Origin: Bimastos eiseni
Taxonomy: Eukaryota > Annelida > Clitellata > Crassiclitellata > Lumbricidae
DNA: 64,000 nucleotides
Assembly: GCA_959347315.1 (NCBI GenBank)
Contig: OY365807.1
Location: 13,192,214-13,256,213 of the forward strand
Direction: 5' to 3'
Positions 35,368 through 47,205 of this stretch are shown here, one piece after another. Position 1 is the first letter of the stretch; every line of letters starts with the position of its first letter. Below the pieces are notes generated by a model. It was not told the DNA's origin and searched no databases. It worked only from the letters and a program-made list of their open reading frames with translations. The translations under genes and the position numbers were made by a program.

Positions 35368-38300
35368 CTGAAGAAAGAGCATTCAAAGAATCAGACAGTA
35401 TAACACCTTTTCACAAATTTATCATTCATTGATACAACTGCTACAGTTGCAGTGCATTTGAGACAGATTCTAATTAGTAATCAGACAGGTGATTGTAAGT
35501 GGAATAACATACCAACTCAGTCTTCCAACCTTTACTGGTTGATAAATACGAACACAGATTGGGAGATTAAGCAAGTGTCATGTCATCAGACCAACCAGGT
35601 CATGTTTGTGTCTCAGCAAACACTAGCTTGACCTCCACACCTCGGCTCCAGAGGCATGGTTCTGAGTTCTCACATGAACAACTCTTACCTTTACCTGTCT
35701 ATTGTCATTGCAGATCTCCTTATTCACTGTTGGCCATATCCTTGCCTCTGGGGCCTCAAGTATCTTATATATACATATCATATATACATATAAATATATA
35801 TTTATATATAGAGGTTGGACTAACACTGGATATCTCGAACTTTGTAAATCTTGTGTCTATCACCTCGAGTCGTTGCCTATGATCACTTCCTTCAAAGAGC
35901 AGCTCATAATTCACTATTTCTCCTTGGCTTTCAAGGATTTGACAACCTCAGTTCATCTTCTCCTTGCGGCTGACTATCCACACCTCACATTCACATAAAT
36001 TCGGTGTATGGCATTAATTTGATAAATAATAATAGTATGTTTTTCAGAAGTTTTCAGATTCCACAATTGTGCTGCTTGTCATCACACTATCTTAACCATT
36101 AGATATTATTATTCTAATTTTATTAAAAGTAATAGACAAAAAGCCTTGCAGTATAAGATGACTGTTAAACTTTCAGTGGTGCCTTGACATCCACATAATT
36201 TGAATGCATGGGGCAGGTTGCATATTGTTAACACCAAGTGGCAGAGAAGTTTCTCTGTTCACTCTAGCATGTCACAAAAGCATATAATAGCAAATAACCT
36301 CCCAAACCAGGATTTACTGGGGAAAAACCAATGATGGTAACTCAACAAACTAATTTCCAAGAAACTACATATCACAGAACATGCAGTTTGAGGAAACAAT
36401 CACATGAAGACTACAAGTCAACAGAATATGGGAAACCAAGGAATTTGCCAGAATCAAATTTAAAGAATTAACTATAAAATCAAAACCTATATGCAATTAG
36501 CAATCACTCGTGGAAAAGCACAAAACATTAGCTCTTGCAGACAGTCATGCAATAGATTCAGCAAAAGATATGTAGAACTGCAAAGCCTACGAAAACTGGC
36601 GGCCACATTTGGACTCCTACAAATACAACACTAGAGTCTAATTCGGTGATGCAATGCATCAATCATATGGCACTCCACAGTGGCAATTAAATACCTAGAC
36701 ATTTTGGGTACTACACTACATGAAATGTATGTATCTACATTTACGCAGTACCACGGGATCAAATGAAGGCAATGAAAAGTAATAAATTCGATAAACAAAT
36801 AAAATCTGATACTGCAAAGAAATTATTATAGTGAAAAGTAACATAGCCAACAGGAAAAAATTTCTTGAACATAAACTGATTTTCTTACAAATCATAACAA
36901 AAAGGTGATAAATTCCTATATTCACAATCCAACAGAAATTTGGGCAAAAGTATTTGCAGTTCAAATAACCTAACATTGAAGAAATCTAAGTGAAGTTTTC
37001 AGATTAATCAAAATTTCCCAAAAATTGAACTCATAAGCCTTGGAACAAAAAGAAAATGAAATATACCACAAAGCATAAACCTGAGTTAATTAAACAATGA
37101 ATCTGACACCAAATACACCAGATACTTAAACACTCATTATAACACTGAAATTTTGGAAGCCATATCATGAACTGTTTCAATATAAAGTTGCACTTTAATT
37201 TTCCAAAGTGAAACTCAACTATCCCTCTGCAGCCCAAGTATGTCAGAATTAACCATATACCTAACTCAGAAATATTATTCAAGAGTTTCTTAGTTATCAC
37301 ATATCTGTGTCACTAAGGACACACGTAAATAAGTTACTGTCAAATAGAAATGGCGCCAAGCTTGTAGCAGCTAGTGGCTTTTATCCCATTCATATTGCAA
37401 CTACTTGTTCCTGTTGCAGAAAAATCCTAAGTAGAGGAACAGAAATATCAAGTTAAGTAAGTTATGAAGTGTTATAAGGAGGTGTAGAACTGAAAACAAT
37501 GGAAACCAAATGAACGTGCAAGCTGTGTACCTGGCTGGGTGTAACAAACTATGGTGCATAGGCAGATTAGTGCCTTTGACATCGACAGAAAAGAAACAGG
37601 GAAACACATTAGCACACATAGAAACAATAATATCAGCACACATAGAAACATTTAAGTGGTGCTGGTTAACATAAACAGAACATAGAAATATATAGCATCT
37701 TATGTCCTTCACACTTAGTAAGCTAGACTGATTCACAATTCTGTTTCACTTGAATTACTGTAACCAGTAGTCACTGATGTAGCAGAAGCACAGTAGTAAT
37801 AGAAGTAGTAGCAATAGTAAAAATATTAATAATTTTTTTTAAATAAAATATAGAAATAATAATTATATCAAGGTTCAACGCAATCACATGTAACTTACTC
37901 AAAAATTCTATATGACATCATTACTCCATTGGGTAATAGAAATAATATAACATATTTATTAATATTACTTAGCATTAATAAGCGCAGTGGATGTAATAAA
38001 CCCAAGGGAAATGTTAATTTAATCCAGTGAAAGTAAATTCTATTGTATATTACAAGTGCAATAAAAAACTTAGACACAAATTACTCCGATTGTTATTAAT
38101 AATCACTACGTAGAATTTATTAGTTATCCAGCTGGCACTCTTAATTAATTTAATTACTACTTTATTCTGAATTGGTATCCCTCTCATCTGCTTCTAAACA
38201 TCCATTCTTTTAAAGTCCAAAACATATCAAATGTACACAAAATAAACTGCACCATTTCATTCCATACAACAGTACCCTTAGAACCCAACACATACAACAA

Positions 38301-41300
38301 ATTTCCATGACTTACACAAGTATTCAAAACCAGTATATACTATCCACAGCTTCGCTACCAGTAACTTAATAATAATCACATGGCAATTCCATAAATTCCG
38401 CAATGCCACACTACAGTGAAATGTTTCAATATGAAACCACTTCCAACAGCCAAATACAACCACAACACTTAGTTTCACAGTAAGAAGTAACTATGTAGCC
38501 ATAATAATCTAATATTATAATTAAAATTTAACTTCTTTTCATCTATTAACACATTATTCATATAGCCTTGTGCAAACTAAAAATGTTCTTAATGATAAAA
38601 TAACATTAAAAATACCATTTCCAGCTGAATAATAATACTCTCTACATACAAGTATATTTCAGTTTCTGTCAATAAGTTTGGTGCTCATGATATTTTTTAC
38701 ATTTTGCAGATTCCTATAACAATTTTAAGAACTGATTTCTGAATGCAAACACCCTACTCTGAGTGCAATACAAAATGTTTTACATATGAGTTAAAATGGT
38801 CACAAGGCTGCTAGCCAAAATGAACATGGCTGCTCAGCTGTGACCATGTAACTGTGGGAGAAGAAAGGACATTACAGTGCACCAAGCGCACACAAACGCA
38901 CACACATACACGCAAAATAATAACCGAACAGAATAGCAGATCCTCGGTTTGGGCTAAATGTGCGTAACTCCCAATTTGATATGTTACCTTACATAAGATA
39001 TTGTCTATTTACCACAAGAGGCAACAAACATGTCTGACTACAGGCCACAGCTACTAATTAGCACCAAGTGACTTAAGCGTTGAACCACACTGGATGTGCC
39101 TCATCACCAGATTACTACCGTCATCAACTATTTCAAGACATTTCAAGAGTTCTATTATACACTGTGTGTATTACAATCACAGCATGTATCTGCTTTCCGT
39201 GTTTGACAACATCATGCAGTTGCCAGAGTCGTTGATGTCAACCATACTTACCTTACATGCATACTATCAAACATAATTATAGTTAGAAAAGGCAGTGTTG
39301 ATAGGGAAAGCCATGGGCTTAGAAGCGGTATTAAACAGTGGTGGCTCTATATGAAAGGCCAGGAATGTATTCCCAACTCAACCCAGTTTTGAAAATGCTA
39401 ATGAAATTTGTCATCAACCAAGGAGTGTCACAAAGATTCCCTTTCACCCCATGTTGGGAAACTCGTCAGAACCAAAAAATATATGCATTATAAAAATTTC
39501 CATGGTGGCCCTGTTCCGACATAAAAGTAACAGAATTTTCCCTGTTTGATTTAGGAAGGCAACAAAGTACATGACTACTTATCCATACTCCAAGAACCTA
39601 CCTTGGTGGACTGGCATCAGCGCCATTCTTATTGGCAGCGAGTGGTTCTTGGACAGGAGGAGGAGGATCTGAAGCCGGAGATGGGCTAGACTCACTCTCA
39701 GCAGGGTGCTGGCCATCGTGGTTCATCCCAACGGCACACCCATCGAGCAGACCACCCGGTTGGGTGCTCATGTTGCTACCTGGCGTGCTTGCCTCGCTCG
39801 CTATGTCTTCGTCGTATATTCTATACCTAGCCATCAGCAGATCAACATTGACTTAAGCCTACCATCTGAGATAAGGCTATTTCATCAATCTTGCTGTATG
39901 TTAAAAACAAGTTCAGTACTGCATGTTGACACTAAGAATGTGAAGTGATCTTCCAAGATTCTCAAAATGCAAAGGTAAGAAAGTTCAGGAGGAAGTTTTA
40001 TGGAAAACCTCATGGAACAGGCATCCATACAAAAATACAGGCATACACATATGCATATTTTATTATCTTAAATATAAAGCTTATATTCATTAGCTCATTA
40101 TCAGAATTTGCATATGCACATATTCACCTGAAGAAGCTACCTTCTGAAGATACTATGTTATCTTACATACACATGTTCACATGAAACAGTGCTCATCAGT
40201 ATATTATCTTACATATTACAGGATACAGTAGCCAACTGAATAGAAGTATTTGGTGGAGAGTATTGGTTTGAGCCCAAATGATCACTGTGTGGGAATTGTG
40301 AGCAGTCCTTTATGCAGAATTACTCAGCTCTGTCACACAGAATAGGCTCCCAGTAAATTAGAACTTTACCACAACTAATAGCTCCAAAGACAATTTCAGC
40401 TCATCTTAACACTTCAACAGCGCATTGCACTTCTGTCCCCGTTAGACCATTTTAGTACACTCTTGTCGTTAATCCCACACAGTGCACTACATGGACAATT
40501 CAAAGGAAAAGGAAACAATGATAGACCAGGCGCCGGATGGATAAAATAAACGAGGAGAAAACATCACTTGGACTGACAATAAGGGAGCAACGGACTTGAC
40601 AAAAGACCAAGGACAACGGAGGTAATTTCTTTGTACCCATCGCCACCAAATGGCTGCTGGTGTCAAGAAATGATGATGATGATATACAACTGTAGATAAA
40701 TATGTATACATGTGCTCACCTGAATCCGTTCTCGTCTTCATAGTCGTGGTTCTCATCGTCGCTGTCCTCATCCGGAGCCACATAGACCACTTCCAACTCA
40801 ATATCACCTTGCTGGGCACAAGAGAAAACGTTGACAGAAGCAATGCACAACACATACGCTCGTATTATGTAACTGTATCCTTCACTTAACTGAATGCACC
40901 AGTGATCAAGGATCATCAAATCGCTATATTTATTTTTGTAAAACGATTAAAATAACTTTATTTTCATTCATTCGTTAAAGCCATTTGAATAAATTTACAT
41001 CTATAATTACTGATCAACCTCTTAATTTAGTTATCGTTACGTTAAAACAGCATTGAACAAGATTTGTAATTGAGGTTTTTAATTGTAAAAACAATACAAA
41101 TCATTTCTGTATTTGTGTTACTCCTATTTATTTATAAAAGACATCAAAATAATCACCTGCTGTGACAGAATGTGCACTGCTTCAGCATGTTTGGCATTTC
41201 TCAGGTCGATGCCGTTGACGGACAAGATGGCGTCCCCGATGTAGAGGCTCAGGGAACGATGGGCAGGCTGATCTGCATGGATTTCTGAGATAAGGATAGG

Positions 41301-44300
41301 CACTCCATGTTCCTTGCCACCCTGACATGATAAAGCAGTTCTAAAACATACCTTGTAACGCAGTTCAGGCAGATAAAAGTAAAGTTTCTAAAACTGAACT
41401 GAATTCGGGCTATGTTTTCCCAACAGTGCAATATAAGAATTCATTTAGCAAGTTAATTATCCACATATATGCATCGTACTGCCTTAAAATAACAACAGAG
41501 CTGCTTGCACTAACCTAAATGGTGTAAAAGTTCATTAGAACAAAACTAGAACTGATTTCATGTTGTAATGAAGTAAGTTATAGGTAGGTTGGACCTGACA
41601 ATGACTCCCAAGCACCTGTTTATTAGTACCATGATTTATCTTGGTGTTTAAATTCAAACAAAATGAGACCTGTATCCATCTTCAGCAGGCATCTGACTAT
41701 CCTTGGCTCTGGCATTGAATAAGTAACGTTGCCCACTGACACTCACATTTCAGGTGATAACAATAAGCAACAAACTTGTTAGTTAATGTAAATTCGTTGA
41801 AATAATTTTTAGAATTCTTGGACACAACTGGCATATAACACCTACAATTAACGAGTGGGAACTATATCTACAAACTACATTTATGGCCAGTTGTTATGCG
41901 TCATTGCCATTATGATTTATAACCACTTTCCTCCCATCTAGCTGTCTGTCCTGATTGTCTTGTGTGTCCACACCATCCTTACCATCACTGACATCTCTGA
42001 TAAACATCCAAGTTATTCGACCCATGAACGACGCATGGTAGGTTAGATTGGTCGACCCGTAACGCTCAGTGTGTGCCGAGAGAGCAGGTTCAACTCTTGT
42101 CCGAGGCGTCACTGTGTATGGACCTTGAGCAAGTCCTTTGCACACAATTGCTCTGCATTACAACTGCAGTTGCGACGTCGAGGCGTGTGTGCACTTCTGA
42201 ACTAAACTGTAAGAAGGGTGATATCAAATAACGGTTGTATTGTATTGCAACGCAGTGCCTATAGTTCAACACAGGATCTACATTTAGATTGACAGATGAG
42301 CATGCTTACAGTGATTGACATTCCAAGGCCTTCATCTTGAGCTTTATGCAACTGGATCTTTCGTATATCTCCTATCCCCTGACGTCTTCTTAAGGAATGG
42401 TAGTCCTACACAAAATAAATTAGTCACTAAAATCTCAATTCAAACTCAACTTCATTTAACATCAACTCAGATTATTTCTTGTACGTCATACAATTTATCA
42501 CATGTCAGCAGTGTGTAATGTTCCAGAAAAGTCTATACACATTGACCTAGTTACAGTGGGTTTGGACCTGACCATTATCAATTAAAATACACAAAGGAAA
42601 TCAAAGCCAGTTTTTGTCAATTTAGCTGACAACACTTATAGTCGATCTTTAGAATAGCAAATACCGATTTTGAGACAGTTTATTATTCTTATATTCAAAT
42701 GCTTGGTTCCGAACTATTGCAACGCAAGCACATGTTTTACTGCTTGTGCTCACCACGATAAGATTAGTGGATGGGTGTACAGGGTGGTTGTCAATACTAC
42801 ATATCATGAAAATAATCTTATGTAATCTCAAAAAATGAAAAAACTTGGAATATGTAATACTGAATAAAATAATGAAATTAGAACATTCTTTTATTTTGTT
42901 ATGTTACAGTGAACTTCAACTTCTAAACAAAAACTCTGGCATATAATTCATGTAGCACTACAGTTGGTCTACAAATATATTAATGCCGAGACATGACCAC
43001 AAATTGCAGCACAGGAAGCATTTATTCACCTTGCCTCTGTGATAACTCCAAGAACTGCTAATTACATATCTTTAAGCATGAGAAATAGTTTCCACTTGCA
43101 TGGCCTTCAGGAATTGGCAGCTTTCGGTGTCGAATCGACCGTCCACGACAGGCGCGAATGACTGTCTTGTGACGGTGAAGGTGGATCTCAGCTTCGAGCT
43201 GGTTCCACAGTTTATCGTGCTCCTCGCCTTTCATGTCTCTCCCGAGCAACTGAATCTGCTGGATTCTGAAACAGCAAACAAACACAGACACAAAATTTAG
43301 TGTCTAGGATTAGCGTGCTGGTCTGTGACATTGCTCAAAGGCTAAAATTAATATCAGAACGGAAAGACACTGCGCAAGTTCGTTAGAGCAAACTCAGTAG
43401 CAAACTAATATCCACAATGATGACAAGAGAGCCACACACACTCTGTTGTCGAGGCTAAGTGCACAAAACATGGCGAGTGGTTTAACAGACTGAAAGACGT
43501 AAGTTCAATAATTTCATGAAATTTGTGCCATCATGATTCCATGTTACATGATGCGGTTTGTCAGTGGATAATAAACATGATAATAATAATAATAATAATA
43601 ATCATTATTATTAATAATTGTATTCCATCTAACCATTGATGCCTCGTGCATTATGATGATGGTGCGAGACAAATCACTCGGTGATGCCCGATAAGATTAA
43701 GTCAAAGAGAATCATTCCACTTGCCTGCCAGCCAACTCTTTGTCAAGGTACTTAGCCGCCAATCGAGCACCATACACTTCTCCCTGAAGTGCCAGGATGT
43801 ACTGCTTCAATTCGGCATTTTCCTTTCTCAGCTCCTTTACTTCGGCCTCAATCTGAGCTGAGCCAATCATTTCCGATTTCCGTTTCTCCAGCTCATCTTC
43901 CTAAAATGATCGTCACGATGACAATGAGAAAAAGGATCAGAAATAAAGAGCTGCATTCATTCATTTTGATAATTTATATAGTGCCTCTAGGGAAACTACT
44001 CAGAGGTGCCCCCAGCCCAGCCACAGCTAAAAAGAAATGACTTTAGCAGCTTACAAAAGGTAGATAGATCATTGTAAGGGGAAGACAGAGGGCAACCAGG
44101 AGCCCACTCCAGGTGGATGGACCAACCACTGAGAAAGCTTGATTAGTGACGAGCGGGCTCGGGACACCAGAAGCTCGCCTTTAGCAGAAGAGCGTAGAGC
44201 TCTACGCAAAAGAAGTTCAGACACCGGACGACACAATTCAGTCAAGTAGGCTGGCGCACAACCAGAGAGACACCACCAAACTAGTGTTGCAATGCGGAAA

Positions 44301-47205
44301 GTAATGTTGAACCGGTGGCCAGTGAAGGACATCGTACATATAAGCCGAAACCGGTGAAAATTTAGGTACCTATCAGCTTACAAGTGAGAATTGTCAAAGC
44401 ATTTAAACAGCACCTTTTGAAGAATATGCCTATAAAGAAGCCTAGTAGGAAACAGAAAACCAACAAGTTTAGGTGGGAAATTTTACCCTTTGGAATAATA
44501 ATCATACAGGATAAATCTTCTACAGCCAGAAATGTGGCCTAAGAGGATTTATAATATTATTTGCAACATAAATGCTCAGCAAAAGACCGTTGCACATGTG
44601 CAACCTCTGGCACATGCGAACTCTCAAAAATAAACTCATTGCTTAAATTTGCATCATGGTCAGATTAAGCATTTTGAGGGTCAGCTAGGGTCAGGTTCAG
44701 CGTCGTGGGGGTAGGATGGGAACAGGGTGAGCATAAAACTTAGATAAAAGGTTAAAAATTTGGTCACAAAAGTAATTAATCCGTGCATTGTAAGGTCGAA
44801 TGTTCAGCCACGGAAGCACCATATATTCAGAAATCTCTTTACTAGAAGCACATAGGTTAGAGAAGTTCAGATGGCAAATGATTGCTAACAAACTTACAAG
44901 TGAAAACAACCATTTATATTATATAGCACAGTTACATAACACACACTTCCTCAGAGAATGGGAAACTATTGAGTTCAACCATAACACACACTACACTACC
45001 TCAGAGAATGACAACTATTGTGTTCAACCAGTCAATTTATCGTGGAAATGTCTCCATTTTCAGGTCTTTGCACATATGCCAGGCCCATGCAACACATTCT
45101 CCTGCAGCGTGACAGCCGACAACAATTGTTCCCTTACAATGACAAATTACAACGAGTCATGTGGTAAACATACCAGTTTTTTCATGATTTTGTCCGAGTC
45201 TGTGTTTTGGCCAGACTTAGCATGCAACTGCAGTTGACTGGCATGCAGTTGCAAAAGCAGATTATGTTGTTCATTTTCAAGTGTTGCCCTAACTGCTCGT
45301 TCATCCACCAAGTCACTCCGAAGATTCACGAGCTGCGCCTGTCGTTTGCAAAAACCAATATGTTAATGAACAAGGTAAACACTGAAGTACATAAGCATTC
45401 CGAAACCTAGTGCGGACTAGTTGGATAATGTTCTAAATAGTACATTTGGTAATCCATAAAGAATACATTCCACTAATAGTATGCCATATAGCCGTCCCCA
45501 AATGCACTCAAACGGAGCACTCATACCCAGCATACCCACATCCAATAATGCAATGCACTCAGTAAGTAAGTAAAGATGACCTCTTTATATTAAAACAGAA
45601 ATCAAAATAATACAAAAATAACCAACAAATATCGAAATAATTGCTCTGATATGGCAAATGACCAAGAACGCTAATTTAAGATGGAAAACAATCCCAAGAC
45701 CGTTCATTCAAGACCAAGCCCGACGCATTCGAGACCAAGACCGACAACAAGACCAATGGTCCAAGACCAAGACCAAGACTGATGCATTTGAGACCAAGAC
45801 CGCAATTTTCTAGTCTCGAGACCATCTGAAGACCACGACCGCGCTCTCAAGACTACAACCCTTACTATATTGTTGCTGTTAAAGGAATTGTGATGGTATG
45901 GTGCATGTGGTAGTTATTTTGATCATGTTGCACTAGCTATAAAGTTTTTCTCTATAAATATATTCGTCAAAACGGGTTCATATTGGTGTGCTACATTTAC
46001 TTACCAACTGCATTATGAGATATGGCAGAGTATATATCAACGCTCTATTTGAGTGCATTCAGGTGCGGCCTTATTGTTTACTCTAGGGAACATATTCTTC
46101 TGGATAACCGTTTATTCGTAAATGTCTCTAAAATTTAGATTTGTGTAAATTATTTTGTTTTTGCACAGAAAATAAACTTTGACGACCCGGTGGAAAATCA
46201 ATTTTATGGATCGGCATTTTGGGGATTTTTTAAGCACACAACCAAGTATGGTATTTTCATAGGTAAGTTCACTGTGTAACTTATTAACACTTTGAACGCA
46301 TAGGCCCTATATATACGTATTTATTTTAGCATTTCTGTGCATGTAGGCCGTATATATGTGTCCAAGAGTATACAGCCTTTAGATATCTATATAATAGCCT
46401 AATCAGAGTCTAGGCAATAAATTCTGCCACGCCTCCATTACTAATATGGTGTGCGATGTTATCTAGTGTATAATTATGTAATTTTTAGTGAATATTGCAA
46501 ATAATATATGCCCTGTCTTATGTCACTGTTCTGAACACATGCTATTTATGGCGTCAAGAAAAAGATATGCAGTTTCGGAGGTTCTGAAAGAAATAGATTT
46601 ATCAGACGATGATTATTTTGAAGAGGAGACTCAGACAGTGATCGCGATGGTGATAAGGAATTAGACGACATTGAACAGGTAAGTGACACAGAAAGTCAAG
46701 CAACTGAGGCATATATGATCCCCAGGAGGGCCAGCAGGCGTGGATGCACATGCAGATAGCTCAGACAATGAATCCCAGCGGACCCAGCCTGATGCTCTTA
46801 CTTCTAGCCAGGATACCATATAGCCAATAATTGAATAGGCCTATATGGCGTCGCGCCCCAGTAATAAATGTTCCCGCGATCAATGTGTTAAATAATAACT
46901 CACGACACATGCCTTATCTGACCTAAATAATTTAGTTTCGAACACACCGTAACATAATAATTATTTGTCTAGATATGTAATGCAAACACCTCCAGTTTGG
47001 CGTTGGACTGGAATATGGTCTGTGCCTTGTGGCAGAGCTGAGCAAAAGCAGCGCTCAGCGCAGTCATTTTCTGTCGACCCTCATAGGTGACCTCGCACTG
47101 GTCCGGATCGATGTCACCTAAAAGTATATCAAGATCGACAAAAGCCTTGTCGAATTCTTTTTCTAACAAGTCCAACCAACGAAACGATAACGACACAGCC
47201 GCCAT
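35103..47205 (-). CDS. GOPC: GOPC orthologue (Golgi PDZ and coiled-coil protein; PIST/CAL), complete
   Basis: Nine exons join into 521 codons with continuous frame. In vertebrates GOPC is a peripheral trans-Golgi scaffold. Its coiled coil binds Golgi partners and its PDZ domain binds C-termini of membrane proteins such as CFTR, steering them between the surface and lysosomes. Exon 1 has the conserved start ([19 protein letters not shown], then GDIDPDQ and YEGRQKM). Residues about 73-200 form the coiled coil, including [19 protein letters not shown] and [13 protein letters not shown]. Residues about 255-341 are the PDZ domain with the carboxylate loop GLGMSI at 267-272. The acidic [20 protein letters not shown] block after the PDZ is also conserved. 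The C-terminal tail is low-complexity and longer than in the 462-residue human protein. Exon order and junctions fit the family throughout. Confidence 0.96.
35368..39601 (-). other. GOPC intron 8, AT-rich, no inner gene
   Basis: This is the largest GOPC intron. It is strongly AT-rich, with a TATA-type run near 35765-35810 and trinucleotide runs near 37780-37860. I see no exon or mobile element with recognisable ends. Confidence 0.6.
39602..39826 (-). CDS. GOPC: GOPC exon 8
   Basis: It encodes [19 protein letters not shown] and a Ser/Pro-rich stretch ending [10 protein letters not shown], phase 2 at both ends. The acceptor is TGGCTAG/GTATAG and the donor CCAAG/GTAGGT. RYRIY matches the family after the acidic block; the rest is poorly conserved and probably disordered. 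Confidence 0.92.
40225..40350 (+). repeat. Degenerate tRNA-type SINE fragment
   Basis: TTGGTTTGAGCCCAAATGAT followed by CACTGTGTGGG, then TTGTGAGCAGTCCTTTATGC and AATTACTCAGCTCTGTC, resembles the B-box and body of tRNA-derived SINEs. It is a diverged relative of the better copy at about 42030-42180. It lies in a GOPC intron. Confidence 0.5.
40720..40811 (-). CDS. GOPC: GOPC exon 7 (end of PDZ, acidic block)
   Basis: It encodes residues 329-358 plus two bases: [13 protein letters not shown] followed by the acidic [17 protein letters not shown] stretch. The acceptor is TGCCCAG/CAAGGT and the donor TTCAG/GTGAGC, phase 2. Confidence 0.96.
41157..41321 (-). CDS. GOPC: GOPC exon 6 (PDZ core)
   Basis: It encodes residues 274-328, [20 protein letters not shown] through HILSQQ. 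The acceptor is TGTCAG/GGTGGC and the donor CAG/GTGATT, both phase 0. The helix and strands expected for a class-I PDZ domain are present. Confidence 0.96.
42030..42180 (+). repeat. tRNA-derived SINE copy
   Basis: A tRNA-like head (GGTAGGTTAGATTGGTCGAC, then the B-box-like GCAGGTTCAACTCTTGTCC) runs into CACTGTGTATGGACCTTGAG and CAAGTCCTTTGCACACAATT. The B-box departs from consensus and the cloverleaf is not intact, so it is a SINE, not a tRNA gene. Confidence 0.6.
42310..42405 (-). CDS. GOPC: GOPC exon 5 (start of PDZ domain)
   Basis: It encodes residues 242-273, [20 protein letters not shown] through GLGMSIT, including the PDZ ligand-carboxylate loop. The acceptor is TTGTGTAG/GACTAC, with an in-frame TAG directly upstream that fixes the boundary. 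The donor is ACT/GTAAGC, phase 0. Confidence 0.95.
43100..43265 (-). CDS. GOPC: GOPC exon 4 (possible second GC donor)
   Basis: It encodes residues 186-241: [20 protein letters not shown] through [13 protein letters not shown] to PEGH. The acceptor is TGTTTCAG/AATCCAG. The next exon requires a phase-0 donor, and the only in-frame candidate near the end of similarity is CAT/GCAAGT at 43099, again a GC donor but without the usual AG before it. The 3' boundary is therefore less certain than the rest. Confidence 0.85.
43725..43900 (-). CDS. GOPC: GOPC exon 3 (followed by a GC-AG intron)
   Basis: It encodes residues 128-185 plus two bases: [20 protein letters not shown] through YLDKELAG. The acceptor is ATTTTAG/GAAGAT. 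The donor is CAG/GCAAGT, a GC donor with otherwise perfect consensus. No GT donor keeps the frame to exon 4 here, and the joined codon AG+A gives the Arg found at this place in the family. Confidence 0.94.
43957..44345. repeat. Dispersed repeat of about 390 bp in a GOPC intron
   Basis: It begins CATTCATTTTGATAATTTAT and TATAGTGCCTC, and later contains GCCCACTCCAGGTGGATGGA. A partial copy at 57570-57830 in the PPP6R gene shares the latter block (GGCCACTCCAGATCGAGGGG), and short 5' pieces occur near 47300, 54758 and 61130. It has no coding capacity. Its class is unknown, possibly a nonautonomous element. Confidence 0.7.
45174..45338 (-). CDS. GOPC: GOPC exon 2
   Basis: It encodes residues 73-127: [10 protein letters not shown], then [18 protein letters not shown], the first coiled-coil part. 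The acceptor is ACGACAG/GCGCAG and the donor CTG/GTATGT, both phase 0. Its 1.65-kb upstream intron holds a piggyBac-like element and a GACCAAGACC-element fragment. Confidence 0.96.
45595..45862. mobile_element. GACCAAGACC-element, copy 2 (right part only)
   Basis: It matches the right end of the 48-kb copy: AAATAACCAACAAATATCGA, ACCAAGAACGCTAATTTAAG and CAATCCCAAGACCGTTC, followed by a variable array of GAGACCAAGACC words. It lies inside GOPC intron 1. Confidence 0.75.
46288..46887 (+). mobile_element. piggyBac-like element, 600 bp, flanked by TTAA
   Basis: TTAA flanks both ends (46284-46287 and 46888-46891). The terminal inverted repeats are CACTTTGAACGCATAGG at left and CACATTGATCGCGGGAA read inward from the right. 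Inside, from 46549, is the start of a frame of piggyBac transposase type: [20 protein letters not shown] then an acidic EE stretch. It goes out of frame near 46630, and in the other frame continues as [16 protein letters not shown]. The catalytic DDD domain is missing. It is an internally deleted, nonautonomous copy in GOPC intron 1, in the opposite orientation to the host gene. Confidence 0.88.
46990..47205 (-). CDS. GOPC: GOPC exon 1
   Basis: It encodes residues 1-72, with the initiator ATG at 47205-47203. The donor GGAG/GTGTTT is phase 0. Unlike human GOPC there is no Gly/Ala-rich N-terminal extension; only six residues (MAAVSL) precede the conserved [16 protein letters not shown] block. 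Confidence 0.96.

Noticed and set aside
42030..42180. Possible tRNA gene
   Set aside because: A B-box-like sequence is present but the cloverleaf pairs are not intact, and the body continues as a SINE.
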